Assembly: GCA_014055465.1 (NCBI GenBank) | Contig: WIAF01000001.1 | Location: 496,001-560,000 of the forward strand | Length of the DNA stretch: 64,000 bases | Reading direction: 5' to 3' | Source of the DNA: Nitrospira sp. CR1.1 | GTDB taxonomy: Bacteria > Nitrospirota > Nitrospiria > Nitrospirales > Nitrospiraceae | In this document: positions 18,061-27,580 of the stretch, piece by piece | Position numbering within the stretch: position 1 is the stretch's first letter | How the letters are laid out: the number at the start of each line of letters is the position of its first letter | The notes under the pieces: model-generated | What the model was told of the DNA's origin: nothing | The model's input: only the letters and a program-made list of their open reading frames with translations | Database searches by the model: none | Position numbers and translations under genes: made by a program

Positions 18061-18972
18061 CTAGGACCCGCCGGCCGCTTCGTTCACATCCCGCGCGCAA
18101 CGGAAGCCCATCCAGTTCATTTTCGTATTGGGGTCCGTCCCATTACGCTGCGCGACGCGCACGCTGGGCGTGCTGTCGATCCACCCGCCGCCGCGAAAGC
18201 TTCGCTGACTGCCGGTTTGAGGCCCTTTGGGATTTTTATCTGGCGCGCCGGCATAGTATTTCGGATCGTACCAATCATTGACCCACTCGGCCACGTTGCC
18301 GGCCATCTGAAACACGCCGTAGGGGCTGGTGGCGTTGTCATACTTATCTACTGAGATAATCGGCGGATAGAGCAAGAGCCGCTCCGGACGATCCCGCACC
18401 GGCCCGGAGAGTCCGGTCCGGCCGAAGTTCGCCCGCGAAAGCCCCGCCATTTGATTGCCCCAGGGATAGATGCGGCCATCCTCACCGCGGGCGGCCTTTT
18501 CCCATTCCGCTTCAGTGGGCAATCGTTTCCCAACCCACTTGCAATAGGCCTCGGCGTCGAACCAGGAGACGTGCATCACCGGATGGCTGACCATGGTCTC
18601 CTGGAAATTTCCGCCGTCATACTGCCAATCGATCAACGGGCCGAGATTATGGGCCAGCACATATTTGAGAAACTGCACGGTTGTCACTTCATATTTATCG
18701 ATGTCGTAGGCATCCAGATAGACTTTGCGTTGCGGGAACTCGGCCAGGTAGGAATTTTTGTCGACCTTCCGGTCGCTTCCCATGAGAAATTCGCCGGCGG
18801 GAATGCGGATCACCTCATCGTGCGCCGGCAATTTCACCCGTTCGGCTGCCAGTTTTTTCCCGTCCGGCGTCCATTCCCTGACGACATCGGCGACATCAAG
18901 CGCATAGAGAGTCCCGCTCATGGCCAACACGGCCGCACACAGAGCCCAACTGGCTAGTTCTCGCTTCCGCAC
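18061..18972 (-). CDS. Exported formylglycine-generating-enzyme-like (SUMF1) domain protein
   Basis: A 303-residue protein with an N-terminal signal segment (residues 6-25) and a SUMF1 fold: IPAGEFLMGSD, YDIDKYEVTTVQFLKYV, HPVMHVSWFDAEAYCKWVGKRLPTEAEWEKAARG, YGVFQMAGNVAEWVNDWYD, SFRGGGW and WMGFRCARD. True formylglycine-generating enzyme cysteines are not evident. It is the last gene of a probable four-gene minus-strand run with LolA-like, YceI and TonB-like genes, suggesting an envelope role. It is a paralogue of the gene at 15.1 kb. Confidence 0.88.
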   Translation of the reverse strand: MRKRELASWALCAAVLAMSGTLYALDVADVVREWTPDGKKLAAERVKLPAHDEVIRIPAGEFLMGSDRKVDKNSYLAEFPQRKVYLDAYDIDKYEVTTVQFLKYVLAHNLGPLIDWQYDGGNFQETMVSHPVMHVSWFDAEAYCKWVGKRLPTEAEWEKAARGEDGRIYPWGNQMAGLSRANFGRTGLSGPVRDRPERLLLYPPIISVDKYDNATSPYGVFQMAGNVAEWVNDWYDPKYYAGAPDKNPKGPQTGSQRSFRGGGWIDSTPSVRVAQRNGTDPNTKMNWMGFRCARDVNEAAGGS

Positions 18973-19002
18973 GATCGTTCTCCTTTATCGTCTGATCATC
19001 GG

Positions 19003-19620
19003 TTACATCGGCTGGTGATTCGGCTCCGCAGCAGCCGGCTGGTGATCAAATTCTTCCAATGGCTCGAAATTGAGCGGTAACTGAAACAGATAATCGATGA
19101 GCGGGCGGAATTTGACATGCTGATACTCGACGATCCAGCTCCCGTCTTTTTTGGCAAGTTTCATCGGGAAACGGATATCGGTGGCGAGCCACTGATAGTA
19201 CACCTCCGTTCGCTCGCCTTCCTTGACCGTCACTTCATACAGCGTCGTCGGGTGTCCCTCGCGCGTTTCCGTGCCGATTTCTTCACGCGCAATCTCGCCC
19301 TCCAGGTGCTCGGATACTTTGAGATCCTGATCGGCCTTGTAGGGCACCGTCTTAAAGTGCTTCATGCGCGACAGCAACAGCCAGACGACCTGCTTATCTT
19401 TGCGCACGATGCTGATGTTGACGGGCCCCATCGTGTGGTGCTCAATCCGCCACATATTGTCGCGATAGAAGATGTTGGCTTTCTGCGTCCGGCCGTTGAT
19501 CTTCGTCACCTGATCAGCCGTAAATTCCAACGCCCCGGCATCCATGATGCCGACCGTCCAGGTCAACGCCAGCGCCGCCCCTGCCAGTTTCCACGACCAC
19601 ATGCGGCGTATCCTACCCAT
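19003..19620 (-). CDS. Exported LolA-like/DUF4412-like protein
   Basis: A 205-residue exported protein: signal peptide over about residues 7-30 (WKLAGAALALTWTVG...AGALE), then a beta-rich domain (FTADQVTKINGRTQKANIFYRDNMWRIEH, SIVRKDKQVVWLLLSRMKHFKTVP, TTLYEVTVKEGERTEVYYQWLATDIRFPMKLAKKDG) resembling outer-membrane lipoprotein-sorting-type or DUF4412 folds. I chose the ATG at 19620 because it gives a compact signal peptide with an AGG site before it; the frame continues open to 19788. It sits 30 bp upstream of the SUMF1-like gene. Confidence 0.75.
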   Translation of the reverse strand: MGRIRRMWSWKLAGAALALTWTVGIMDAGALEFTADQVTKINGRTQKANIFYRDNMWRIEHHTMGPVNISIVRKDKQVVWLLLSRMKHFKTVPYKADQDLKVSEHLEGEIAREEIGTETREGHPTTLYEVTVKEGERTEVYYQWLATDIRFPMKLAKKDGSWIVEYQHVKFRPLIDYLFQLPLNFEPLEEFDHQPAAAEPNHQPM

Positions 19621-19944
19621 GACCTGCCTGAATTTTCCAGCCCGCTCGATGCCCGTCGCCATGTTCTCTGAAATCCCCCGTTCAATCACCCGTTCTTCCA
19701 TCACGCCCGCCCACGGCCTCCATCCGCGATGAAACCGGCGCACCGCGATCGGACAGCGAACAAGATGTCCGGGACATCCTCGCGACACTTCGACCAGCGG
19801 CTGTGTCTGCGAAAACCGGCGTCAAGAGATGGGGACGGGGTGTTTCTGGCCGTGAGAACCATCCCGCCACAAACGCCGTTGCTGGCTCAGCCTGCCCGGC
19901 ATGGAACCGGACAGGCGCGTGGCCTCTGAGAGAGGGTGTTCGAC
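19621..19944 (-). other. Intergenic stretch, no gene supported
   Basis: About 320 bases between the LolA-like start and the YceI stop. The LolA-like frame remains open through its first half, so a longer start there cannot be excluded; otherwise I see no gene or clear regulatory site. Confidence 0.5.
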
Positions 19945-20556
19945 CTACGATTTCGCCTTAATACATTCGATATCCAGTCTGATAAATACCTCGTCTCCGA
20001 CGACCAGGCCGCCGCTATCGAGGGCCTTGTTCCACACCATGCCGAAATCTTTTCTATTCAGTTTACCTTCCGCCGTAAACCCCGCGCGCGTGTTCCCCCA
20101 AGGGTCCTTCGCCACGCCGTTGAAATTGCCCGTGAGCGTGATCTCTTTGGTGACGCCATGCAGGGTGATATCCCCTACCGCCACATAGCCGTCGCCGGCC
20201 TTCTTGTAACTTTTCATGGTGTACGTGATGGTCGGATACTTCTCGGCATCGAAAAAGTCGGGATTCCGCAAATGCGCGTCGCGCTTTTCGTGGTTGGTCG
20301 TCACCGACGCGGTCTTGATCGTCGCCTCAAGCGTCTTGACCGTCCCGGCATCGGGATCCATTTCGATGAATCCGGTGTAGTCCTTAAAATGACCGGTTGT
20401 CTTCGACACCACCATGTGGGCAACCTTGAACTCCACGATTGAGTGGTCGAGATCCACGTCATACCGCGCTGTTTCTGCCTGCGCGAAGGTGGCGCTCAGC
20501 GCCATCCCCGCCCCGAGACACCACATGGCTACCGCACGACCGGTCCGCTTCGTCAT
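19945..20556 (-). CDS. YceI-family periplasmic lipid-binding-like protein
   Basis: A 203-residue periplasmic protein: signal peptide with cleavage after TFAQA (about residue 27), then the YceI lipocalin-like barrel: YDVDLDHSIVEFKVAHMVVSKTTGHFKDYTGFIEMD, HEKRDAHLRNPDFFDAEKYPTITY, GDITLHGVTKEITL and FTAEGKLNRKDFGMVW. Family members bind isoprenoid lipids. It begins two bases after the TonB-like gene stop codon, so both are translated from one message. Confidence 0.93.
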   Translation of the reverse strand: MTKRTGRAVAMWCLGAGMALSATFAQAETARYDVDLDHSIVEFKVAHMVVSKTTGHFKDYTGFIEMDPDAGTVKTLEATIKTASVTTNHEKRDAHLRNPDFFDAEKYPTITYTMKSYKKAGDGYVAVGDITLHGVTKEITLTGNFNGVAKDPWGNTRAGFTAEGKLNRKDFGMVWNKALDSGGLVVGDEVFIRLDIECIKAKS

Positions 20557-20558
20557 AA

Positions 20559-21584
20559 TTACTCCTTTGTTGAACCGCCTGCCGCGGCTCCTTCTTTGGG
20601 TGTTGGGGCCTCGGGCGGAGCAGATTTCGACGGCTTTTTCTCAACCGTCATCTCGACATCGCGCGTGGCGACTTTCGCCCCCGTTCGCATACGCACATGC
20701 ACATCAACGACATCGTTGCCGATATCGGGCGGAATTGGTGGAAACGGCTGGGCATGGATGATCGTTTGAAGCCCGGCATCGTTCACATCCCGTGCACCCG
20801 AACTCTTCTCCAATTGAATGACCTGGGCAATGCCGCTCGCATACATCTTGAACTGCACACGAACCGTTTCGCTGCTCGGGGCGCGACGGATGGAGCGGAT
20901 TTGCCGACTCCAATTCCGGCTGATCAAGTCACTGACTTGTTTCCAATAGGCTTTGGATTCTCCGGGCGGAGGAAGGGGCAGAAGATCCTCCTCGGCGATC
21001 GTCGCATTCACGGCCATCACTTGCTCCGTCACCTTTTGCACGGCTGCCGCATCAGCCTCCGGACTTTCGGCCACTGGACCAGGCGGGACTTCGGTTTCGG
21101 TGTTGCCGGGGGGCGGTTCACCAAACGTGACGTAGACATCACGTCTCAAAAATTCTTCCAGCCCGGTGGTCTTCGCGCGCGCGAACGTCACTCGAACCCG
21201 CATCGCCTTCGGATGCACCGTGGTACGGCTCTTCAACGTGGAATTTGGCTCGAGAATGACCGTGCCCTGGTACACCGAGGCCGTCGGTTCTTCACTCAAG
21301 GACACCGTCTGACTTTGAAAACCGTTGGACTCGATTATGGCCATGACGGATTCCGTTCCGGCCGGCACGCCGCCCAACGTGATGCTCAGCACCACATCCT
21401 TGCCTACCTGCACCGAACCGTCCGGCTCGGTACTGACCAGGTCAAATTGAGCCCAACGCTTCGGCGCGGCCGGGGCCTGATTGGTGGTCGGACCGGCCAG
21501 GGCCGGGAAGGGCGCGTTCACGCAAAGCATCACTCCCAGTCCAAGCATGAGACCTGCGCACGTAGAGTGTAACTGGTGCTGCAT
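20559..21584 (-). CDS. TonB C-terminal-domain protein
   Basis: A 341-residue exported protein: signal peptide to ALAGP, a beta-sandwich-like middle region (about 45-160), a Pro/Glu-rich linker, then a TonB/TolA C-terminal domain at about 215-310 (YWKQVSDLISRNWSR, VRVQFKMYASGIAQVIQLEKSSGARDVNDAGLQTI, QPFPPIPPDI). A typical TonB membrane anchor is absent; the N-terminus looks cleavable, so this may be a periplasmic partner rather than TonB itself. It ends with a low-complexity Ala/Gly/Pro tail and is followed directly by the YceI gene. Confidence 0.82.
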   Translation of the reverse strand: MQHQLHSTCAGLMLGLGVMLCVNAPFPALAGPTTNQAPAAPKRWAQFDLVSTEPDGSVQVGKDVVLSITLGGVPAGTESVMAIIESNGFQSQTVSLSEEPTASVYQGTVILEPNSTLKSRTTVHPKAMRVRVTFARAKTTGLEEFLRRDVYVTFGEPPPGNTETEVPPGPVAESPEADAAAVQKVTEQVMAVNATIAEEDLLPLPPPGESKAYWKQVSDLISRNWSRQIRSIRRAPSSETVRVQFKMYASGIAQVIQLEKSSGARDVNDAGLQTIIHAQPFPPIPPDIGNDVVDVHVRMRTGAKVATRDVEMTVEKKPSKSAPPEAPTPKEGAAAGGSTKE

Positions 21585-21711
21585 GCTCGCATCCTACCCA
21601 CGCGCCTTACCCAGTTCAACCCGTTTTTTGGGCGCCATCGGAGAGGAGCTGATCCGGGGCGGCACATCCGGGCAAGTTTCTGCTTCGGCTGGGCATTTCT
21701 GACGGTCTTGT

Positions 21712-21717
21712 TATAAT
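21712..21717 (+). promoter_or_regulatory. Extended -10 promoter, possibly leaderless tdh transcript
   Basis: TGTTATAAT gives an extended -10 element (TATAAT at 21712-21717). Transcription would start around 21724, exactly at the ATG of tdh. No good -35 box and no Shine-Dalgarno sequence are seen. Confidence 0.6.
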
Positions 21718-21723
21718 GAGCCC

Positions 21724-22758
21724 ATGCGTGCGCTTGTAAAAACTGCCGCCCAGCCCGGTCTGACCTATACTGAACGTCCCGATCCCACCCCTGGCCCCAA
21801 CGACGCCGTCATCCGCGTCAAAGCGACGTCGCTCTGCGGGACTGATGCTCATATCTACAATTGGGACGCCTGGGCCCACAGTCGTATCCATCCCCCGCGA
21901 ATCATCGGTCATGAAATGTGCGGCGAGGTAGTGGCAGTCGGAGCAGACGTCAGCCTGGTGAAGGCAGGAGACTACGTCGCAGCCGAATCACACCTGACCT
22001 GCGGCGCCTGCTTTCAATGCCGTACCGGCCAAGCCCACGTGTGTAAAAACTATCGTATCCTCGGCGTTGATCTGGACGGATCCTTTGCCGACTACATTGT
22101 GCTGCCGGAGACGGTGCTCTGGAAAACATCGCCCGATATTCCCCCGGAGCTGGCCTCCCTGCAGGAACCTCTGGGCAATGCCGTCGATGCGGCACTGGTC
22201 GAGGATCTCACCGGACACACCGTCTTAATTACCGGGTGCGGCCCGACCGGCCTCTTTGCCGCCGCCGTCGCTCGCACGGCTGGCGCCGCCACCATCATCG
22301 CCACGGATGTGAGTGACTACCGTCTGGGATTGGCCAAACTGGTTGGAGTCGACCACGTGCTGAATGCAAAAACCGACGGACCGGACGCCATTGCCGCGGG
22401 CATTCTGGAGATCACCCGCGGTGAAGGCGTCGATGCCTCGCTGGAGATGTCCGGACACCCCGCCGCGTTGCATCATGCCTTTCGTTCCGTAAAAAACGGC
22501 GGCCGCGTTACGCTCTTCGGCATTCCCACCGGTCCCGTCACCTGCGACCTCGCCAATGAGGTCATTTTCAAAGGCATTCGTGTCCACGGCATCACCGGCC
22601 GTCGCCTGTTCAGCACCTGGTATCGCCTGGCCGGTCTCTTTAAAGCCGGCCTCAATATCCGCCCGGTCCTGACCCACACGTTCCCGCTCAAGGACTTTGC
22701 CCAAGGATTTGAATTGATCAAGTCCGGCCAATGCGGCAAAGTAGTCCTGTTTCCGTAA
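21724..22758 (+). CDS. tdh: L-threonine 3-dehydrogenase
   Basis: A 344-residue zinc-dependent medium-chain dehydrogenase oxidising threonine to 2-amino-3-ketobutyrate. Catalytic zinc ligands Cys38 (SLCGTD) and His63-Glu64 (GHEMCGEV) and structural zinc cysteines 93, 96, 99 and 107 are present, with the NAD motif ITGCGPTGLFAA. CGTDAHIYNWDAW is diagnostic for the threonine enzyme. The next gene encodes the partner ligase, so together they turn threonine into glycine and acetyl-CoA. Confidence 0.95.
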   Translation: MRALVKTAAQPGLTYTERPDPTPGPNDAVIRVKATSLCGTDAHIYNWDAWAHSRIHPPRIIGHEMCGEVVAVGADVSLVKAGDYVAAESHLTCGACFQCRTGQAHVCKNYRILGVDLDGSFADYIVLPETVLWKTSPDIPPELASLQEPLGNAVDAALVEDLTGHTVLITGCGPTGLFAAAVARTAGAATIIATDVSDYRLGLAKLVGVDHVLNAKTDGPDAIAAGILEITRGEGVDASLEMSGHPAALHHAFRSVKNGGRVTLFGIPTGPVTCDLANEVIFKGIRVHGITGRRLFSTWYRLAGLFKAGLNIRPVLTHTFPLKDFAQGFELIKSGQCGKVVLFP

Positions 22759-22837
22759 CGGGTAGTGACTTCCTGCAGAAGGCGATCTCGGCTTCACATT
22801 TGACGTCGAACGTGTCACCTTTCGCATCACACGCATC

Positions 22838-24028
22838 ATGGCGTACAGATCCCTCAAGCAAGCCGCCGAACAACAGTTGGCAGAGATCCGCGCCGCCGGC
22901 CTCTACAAACACGAGCGCCACATTCTGAGTCCACAGAGTAGCGAGATTCGTGTCGCACAGGGTGAGGTCATCAATCTCTGCGCGAACAACTATCTCGGGT
23001 TGGCGAATCATCCAGATGTGCGCCAGGCGGCGGAGGAGGGGCTCAAAGAATATGGATACGGCATGGCCTCGGTGCGATTTATTTGCGGCACGCAAGACCT
23101 GCACAAGCGGCTCGAGCAGGCCCTCAGCGCCTTTTTCGGCGCCGCGGACACGATTCTCTACAGCTCCTGCTTCGATGCCAACGGCGGTTTGTTTGAGACG
23201 TTGCTCGATGAACGGGATACCATCATCAGCGACGCACTGAACCATGCCAGCCTGATCGACGGCATTCGGCTGTGCAAGGCCGCCCGTCTGCGGTATGCCC
23301 ATGCCGACATGACGGAACTCGAAGCGCGATTGACTGAATCAGCGGCAAGCCGCGTCCGGATGATCGTCACGGACGGAGTGTTTTCGATGGACGGCGATCT
23401 GGCGAAACTGGATCGCATCGCGGATCTGGCCGACCGCTACGGCGCCGCAGTGGTCGTGGACGATAGCCATGCTACCGGGGTCTTGGGAAAAGGCGGGCGC
23501 GGCACTCCCGATCATTTCGGCGTGGCGGAGCGGATCGACCTCGTCACCAGCACCCTGGGCAAGGCGCTGGGCGGCGCAACCGGGGGATTTACCACCGGCC
23601 GACAAGAACTCATCGAGCTGCTACGGCAACGTTCGCGACCCTACCTGTTTTCCAATAGCCTGCCCCCGGTCATCGCCGCCGCCGCGCTGAAAGCCCTTGC
23701 CTTGGTCGAGCAAGGCGACCATTTACGCGCGGGCCTGATGGAACAGGCGGCGTGGCTTCGGGGTCAGCTCACCGCCCTCGGCTTTACCCTCGTGCCTGGT
23801 CAGCATCCCATTATTCCAGTCATGCTGGGCGAGGCGACGATCGCCACGCGCATGGCCGACCGCCTGCTGCAGGAAGGGATCTATGTGGTGGGGTTCAGTT
23901 ATCCGGTCGTGCCGAAAGGACAGGCGCGTATTCGCCTGCAACTGTCTGCCGCTCACACCCGCGCGCAACTCAAACGGGCCGTGGCTGCCTTCGCCACGGT
24001 GGGGCACGAACTCAACGTCATCACGTAA
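22838..24028 (+). CDS. kbl: Glycine C-acetyltransferase (2-amino-3-ketobutyrate CoA ligase)
   Basis: A 396-residue PLP enzyme of the alpha-oxoamine synthase group. It cleaves 2-amino-3-ketobutyrate with CoA into glycine and acetyl-CoA, or runs in reverse. [46 protein letters not shown] and [12 protein letters not shown] are family landmarks, and [10 protein letters not shown] carries the PLP-binding Lys242. It lies 79 bp after tdh and ends convergently with mlaA, three bases between the stop codons. Confidence 0.95.
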   Translation: MAYRSLKQAAEQQLAEIRAAGLYKHERHILSPQSSEIRVAQGEVINLCANNYLGLANHPDVRQAAEEGLKEYGYGMASVRFICGTQDLHKRLEQALSAFFGAADTILYSSCFDANGGLFETLLDERDTIISDALNHASLIDGIRLCKAARLRYAHADMTELEARLTESAASRVRMIVTDGVFSMDGDLAKLDRIADLADRYGAAVVVDDSHATGVLGKGGRGTPDHFGVAERIDLVTSTLGKALGGATGGFTTGRQELIELLRQRSRPYLFSNSLPPVIAAAALKALALVEQGDHLRAGLMEQAAWLRGQLTALGFTLVPGQHPIIPVMLGEATIATRMADRLLQEGIYVVGFSYPVVPKGQARIRLQLSAAHTRAQLKRAVAAFATVGHELNVIT

Positions 24029-24031
24029 TCA

Positions 24032-25018
24032 CTATTCCCTGATGGCGTTCCGCCGTTTCTGGATGTAGGCGTTTTTCACAGCTGTGTACAAATCCAGCGT
24101 CGCTTCCTCCACCCCTTGAAACGTTTCCAGGTTCAATGCGCGGTCATTCAGGATTTCTTCGACCCGGCCACCGATCTGGGCAATCGACGAGGTCGTCCGA
24201 TTGTGATGCGCGACCAGCGAAGGCACCCCGTTGATTTCGATAATGGGGAAGACAAACCAATTGATCGGGTTCATGGCGATGTCCCCGACATACCCAACGA
24301 GATCACGCAATGTGAACGGGGGTAAGAACGGCAACACCACGTACGGTCCCGGCTTCACGCCGTAGAAACCCAACGTCTGCCCGGTATCCTCTTCGGGCGT
24401 CGTGATATCCATATATTTCGCCACATCGACCAGTCCCCCGATTCCGAAGGTACTGTTCAGCAGAAATCGGCCGACCTCGGTGCCGGCACCGGACAATTTC
24501 CCTTGGGCAAGATTGTTGATCAGTCGGGAAGGAAAACGGATATTGTAGAACAGGTTGCTGATACCGATCTGTACCGGGTTCGGTACCACCGCATTGTATC
24601 CCCGCGCAGCCGGCTTGAGTACCCACCGGTCGACTTGCCGGTTAAATTCAAAGATCTGGGTATTCACCGGTTCCCAAGGGTCATACTCTTCCCCCCCGGC
24701 AGGCTCGTCGCTCTTGGCAAAGGGGTCGTAAAACGGATCCTCTTCAAGTTGGTCGGCCGATTCCTGCTCAGCCGCGGGCAGAGCGGTCTTGTTAGCCGTC
24801 AGGACGACCATGTTGGACGAGACCGCTGGAGCGGCGGCGGCTTGAATCGGTTTCACTCCGTCGGCTCGCGACTCCCCTCGTGGAACGGATTCCACTTCAC
24901 CACCGGTTTGGAGCGTGGTGTGAGAGGGACCACCGGCACATCCCACCACGAATAGGAACGAGACTGCAGACACCAGTTCCACGAACCGTTTCGCGCGCAC
25001 TCCTGTCCGATGCACCAT
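24032..25018 (-). CDS. mlaA: MlaA/VacJ-family outer-membrane lipoprotein
   Basis: A 328-residue lipoprotein: signal segment ending FLFVVGC, a lipobox with Cys27, then an acidic low-complexity stretch and the MlaA domain from about 120: DPWEPVNTQIFEFNRQVDRWVLKPAARGYNAVVP, RFLLNSTFGIGGLVDVA, TGQTLGFYGVKPGPYVVLPF and TLRDLVGYVGD. MlaA removes misplaced phospholipid from the outer leaflet of the outer membrane. Start choice is uncertain: AGGAGG ends one base before the ATG at 25018, and a GTG one codon later or ATGs at 25039-25042 are alternatives. No other mla genes are nearby, though the pqi operon lies 12 kb away. Confidence 0.9.
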   Translation of the reverse strand: MVHRTGVRAKRFVELVSAVSFLFVVGCAGGPSHTTLQTGGEVESVPRGESRADGVKPIQAAAAPAVSSNMVVLTANKTALPAAEQESADQLEEDPFYDPFAKSDEPAGGEEYDPWEPVNTQIFEFNRQVDRWVLKPAARGYNAVVPNPVQIGISNLFYNIRFPSRLINNLAQGKLSGAGTEVGRFLLNSTFGIGGLVDVAKYMDITTPEEDTGQTLGFYGVKPGPYVVLPFLPPFTLRDLVGYVGDIAMNPINWFVFPIIEINGVPSLVAHHNRTTSSIAQIGGRVEEILNDRALNLETFQGVEEATLDLYTAVKNAYIQKRRNAIRE

Positions 25019-25240
25019 GCCTCCTCGCCGAGGGCCCATCATTTTCGATTCGACTCTGTCACCGCGCGTGTTCAGGGAGACAAACGGTCGCACTCTAGCA
25101 GAATATATAGACAGCTGCCAGATGAGGACACCCTCTGATGCGATCTCCCGGGCTTCAACGCGATTGCCCACTCGCATCTTACCAAGAGAGCCGAATCTGC
25201 CGAGAAAAAAAACAGAACGTGCGGAGCTGTCCTCCACAGG

Positions 25241-26002
25241 TCAGCGACCGGTCGCAGCGGCAATGAAGGTGGACAGCTTGGCCCAATAGGCCCGCCCCCC
25301 GACCGACGGCACATCGTTGTGATCGGCCCCGCGCACGAGATAAAAATCCTTGGGAGCTTTCGCGGCGGCAAACGCCTGTTGACCCAGTTCGAGCGGGATG
25401 ATGTCGTCGCGGTCGCCATGCACAAACAACTTCGGCAAGGCGAGATGCGGCAGCCGGTCTTCCAACCGGAATGCGGCGCCCAGCAACCAATGCATCGGCA
25501 ATCCCCTGTAGTGATGGCGGGCGACCGCTTCGATCGAAGGAAAGCAGGATTCCAGCACAAGTCCCATGGCCAAGCGTTGTGTTGCCAGCTCTCCGGCTAC
25601 GGCGCTGCCCAAGGACCGGCCGAAGATCACCAGTCGCTCCGATCCGATGCGACGCACTTTTGTGAGGTAGTCATAGGCCCCGAGTGCATCACGATAGAGG
25701 CCGTCTTCCGACGGGCGCCCCTGGCTTTTTCCATATCCTCGATAGTCGAACAGGAACACCGACAATCCCAGGCGATACAGGGCACGAAGATTCTCCAGCC
25801 GATGAGTCATATTGCCGGCATTGCCGTGACACCAGAGCAACACGGCGGGCGTGGCTGAGTTCTCCACGTACCAGCCGAACAGTGTGGTGCCATCGACAGC
25901 CTGAAACCAGACATCCTCCAACGGCACCCCTCCTGTGGCAGCCCAGTCACGCTCTTCCCACGGATGCGGATGATAGACAAAAAATTGATCGAGCAGGCTC
26001 AT
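25241..26002 (-). CDS. Alpha/beta hydrolase (serine aminopeptidase-like)
   Basis: A 253-residue hydrolase of the ABHD13/17-like group. LLWCHGNAGNMTHRL is the oxyanion-hole segment, FGRSLGSAV carries the nucleophile serine (near residue 129), GDRDDIIPLELG holds the acid and ADHNDV the histidine. The N-terminal start has no clear signal peptide but a hydrophobic, aromatic beginning. It starts seven bases after an outer-membrane protein gene and is probably co-transcribed with it. Substrate unknown. Confidence 0.87.
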   Translation of the reverse strand: MSLLDQFFVYHPHPWEERDWAATGGVPLEDVWFQAVDGTTLFGWYVENSATPAVLLWCHGNAGNMTHRLENLRALYRLGLSVFLFDYRGYGKSQGRPSEDGLYRDALGAYDYLTKVRRIGSERLVIFGRSLGSAVAGELATQRLAMGLVLESCFPSIEAVARHHYRGLPMHWLLGAAFRLEDRLPHLALPKLFVHGDRDDIIPLELGQQAFAAAKAPKDFYLVRGADHNDVPSVGGRAYWAKLSTFIAAATGR

Positions 26003-26008
26003 GGCAGT

Positions 26009-26641
26009 TTAGAACCGCAATCCGACTCCGACGAGCCCGTAATGGGCGCGAAAATCCACGGCCAGGCCGTCCCAATGATAATTGGCGGAAAAATACCGAT
26101 ACTCACCGAAGACAAAGACTTTCTGGCTCACCAGGACCTGCGCTCCGGCCAGATATTGGTATCCCAATGCGCGCGCCGAATCAAAATCCTTATCGGCCCG
26201 CCCCGTGATATTGGGATTGAGCAGGGTGCCGTGGGACCAGCCGCCGCCGATACCGATATAGGGAGTGAGGCTCTCCCCAGGATAGCGAAGGATGAGGTTC
26301 AGCATCGTATTCAGCACCAGGAGATTGGAGCGCCCGGTGCCGTTGTTTTGCCCATTCACCGTGTTGGGGAACGAGAGCGCGCCGCCGTGGCCGTAGGAGT
26401 CGATCTCGATGCCGAGCATCCGGCGGGTCGCGTGAGGAAACAGGCCGATTTTCACGCCCGCGCCGATCCCCGGTTGAATGGACGCAGGCGCCGTGCCGCC
26501 CTGATTGAACACATGCTGGTCGCGAGGCCAGCCCCCCAACAGATACCCGGCCAGATCTATTTCACCAAATTCGGCGCTACCTGCCGACAGGGGGAACCAG
26601 AACGCACCGCAGAGAATCATGAAGAAGAGGGGAACCCGCAT
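26009..26641 (-). CDS. Outer-membrane beta-barrel protein
   Basis: A 210-residue protein with a signal peptide (SAGSAE, about residue 22) and an eight-strand-type barrel pattern: alternating hydrophobic stretches such as GIGAGVKIGLFPHATRRMLGIEID, LTPYIGIGGGWSHGT, QVLVSQKVFVFGEYRYF and the C-terminal YGLVGVGLRF ending in Phe. It resembles OmpW/OmpA-like small barrels in outline only; no specific family is assigned. The alpha/beta hydrolase follows on the same strand. Confidence 0.8.
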   Translation of the reverse strand: MRVPLFFMILCGAFWFPLSAGSAEFGEIDLAGYLLGGWPRDQHVFNQGGTAPASIQPGIGAGVKIGLFPHATRRMLGIEIDSYGHGGALSFPNTVNGQNNGTGRSNLLVLNTMLNLILRYPGESLTPYIGIGGGWSHGTLLNPNITGRADKDFDSARALGYQYLAGAQVLVSQKVFVFGEYRYFSANYHWDGLAVDFRAHYGLVGVGLRF

Positions 26642-26679
26642 ACGCGTAGTAGCGTACCATGGCGGAGAAGAAGAAAGAA

Positions 26680-26714
26680 AAAGGGTCTTCGGGATACTCT
26701 CCCGAAGACCCTTT
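26680..26714 (-). terminator. Rho-independent terminator of the TRL-like gene
   Basis: A perfect 14-bp stem (26680-26693 with 26701-26714) and a 7-base loop; on the minus strand it is followed by TTCTTTCTTC. It lies 24 bp after the TRL-like stop codon. Confidence 0.88.
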
Positions 26715-26737
26715 CCTCAGAGGGACAACAAACGTGA

Positions 26738-27064
26738 TCAGCTGCCCTTAACGATCGTGCACCATTCGCCAAGGATGCCGAGGATGTTCTTCGCCGAGTG
26801 ATCCACCGACGCCACCGTGGTGATTCCGCCGGCCGCTTTCGCCGCCGAGACGCTGGCATCACCGGTCGCCACCCAACCGAGGATGGACGTACCGCAGGCC
26901 TTGCCTTCCTTCGTCGCACTGTTGTGGGTCGTGGCCACATCGCCGTATTTCGTTTCGTTGTAGATTCCACCCGCCATCGGAGACGCCACAATCTGACAAC
27001 CGGTAAGGCTGAGATACGCTGCGCTGATCAGGCTCAAAGAAAACAAGACGGTCACCTTCTTCAT
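26738..27064 (-). CDS. TRL-like family lipoprotein
   Basis: A 108-residue lipoprotein: signal sequence with lipobox LTGC (Cys23), then SPMAGGIYNETKYGDVATTHNSATKEGKACGTSILGWVATGDASVSAAKAAGGI, which is the conserved pattern of the TRL-like family, with a second cysteine in KACGTSILG. Function of the family is unknown. It has its own strong promoter (27125-27153) and terminator, so it is probably highly expressed as a single gene. Confidence 0.85.
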   Translation of the reverse strand: MKKVTVLFSLSLISAAYLSLTGCQIVASPMAGGIYNETKYGDVATTHNSATKEGKACGTSILGWVATGDASVSAAKAAGGITTVASVDHSAKNILGILGEWCTIVKGS

Positions 27065-27580
27065 AAGTCCTCCCTCTCGAGGTTAAGTGATGGCGCCCAC
27101 CAAGTTGGGGCTCTACGTGGCGGGAGTATAGGTAACCTGTCCAGGCTTGTCAATCGCAAAGCCTGGCGCACACGTACCACTACGCCAGACCGTACAAACC
27201 CTAGGGCCATATGACTCCATTGAGAAACGGCTGTCCCGATTCGCCTCAAAATGGAGTCACGAAACCAGGCACAACGGTGCGCGTCTGAACAATCAGTGGG
27301 TTGTGGGGCGGATCCCCCGGAAGATTTTTCGCTCCTCAAATCTTATGCTACTCCAATATATTGTTATTCACTGAACAGGTAGAGCTGTTTATTCAGGGGC
27401 GCGCAGCCTTGTAGGCATTCTTGTAGATGTGATGAGCGGCGGCGGGTACACGATCGATCCTGACAAAATCGCTGTAACGCTGAAGCCGGTTGAGTGGGGC
27501 AGTAGCTCCCCCTCTCCGGCACTCACCAATCTGACACAATCTCCTCCCGTTCCGTGAGTACACGCAACCGTACAAGCGTC
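27065..27580. other. Intergenic stretch with promoter and an imperfect inverted repeat
   Basis: Some 515 bases without a supported gene. Besides the promoter at 27125-27153 it holds an inverted repeat, GACTCCATTGAG (27213-27224) against CTCAAAATGGAGTC (27245-27258), pairing over 12 bp with two bulged A and a 20-base loop. The part nearest the DUF4105 stop codon shows nothing recognisable. Confidence 0.6.
27125..27153 (-). promoter_or_regulatory. Strong sigma-70-like promoter of the TRL-like gene
   Basis: On the minus strand, TTGACA (27148-27153), a 17-bp spacer and TATACT (27125-27130), about 60 bp upstream of the start codon, which itself follows a GAGGGAGGA ribosome binding site. Confidence 0.85.

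Noticed and set aside
27065..27580. Possible tRNA beside the TRL-like gene, because that family is named for a tRNA-associated locus
   Set aside because: I found no cloverleaf, T-loop GTTCRA box or acceptor stem in this stretch.
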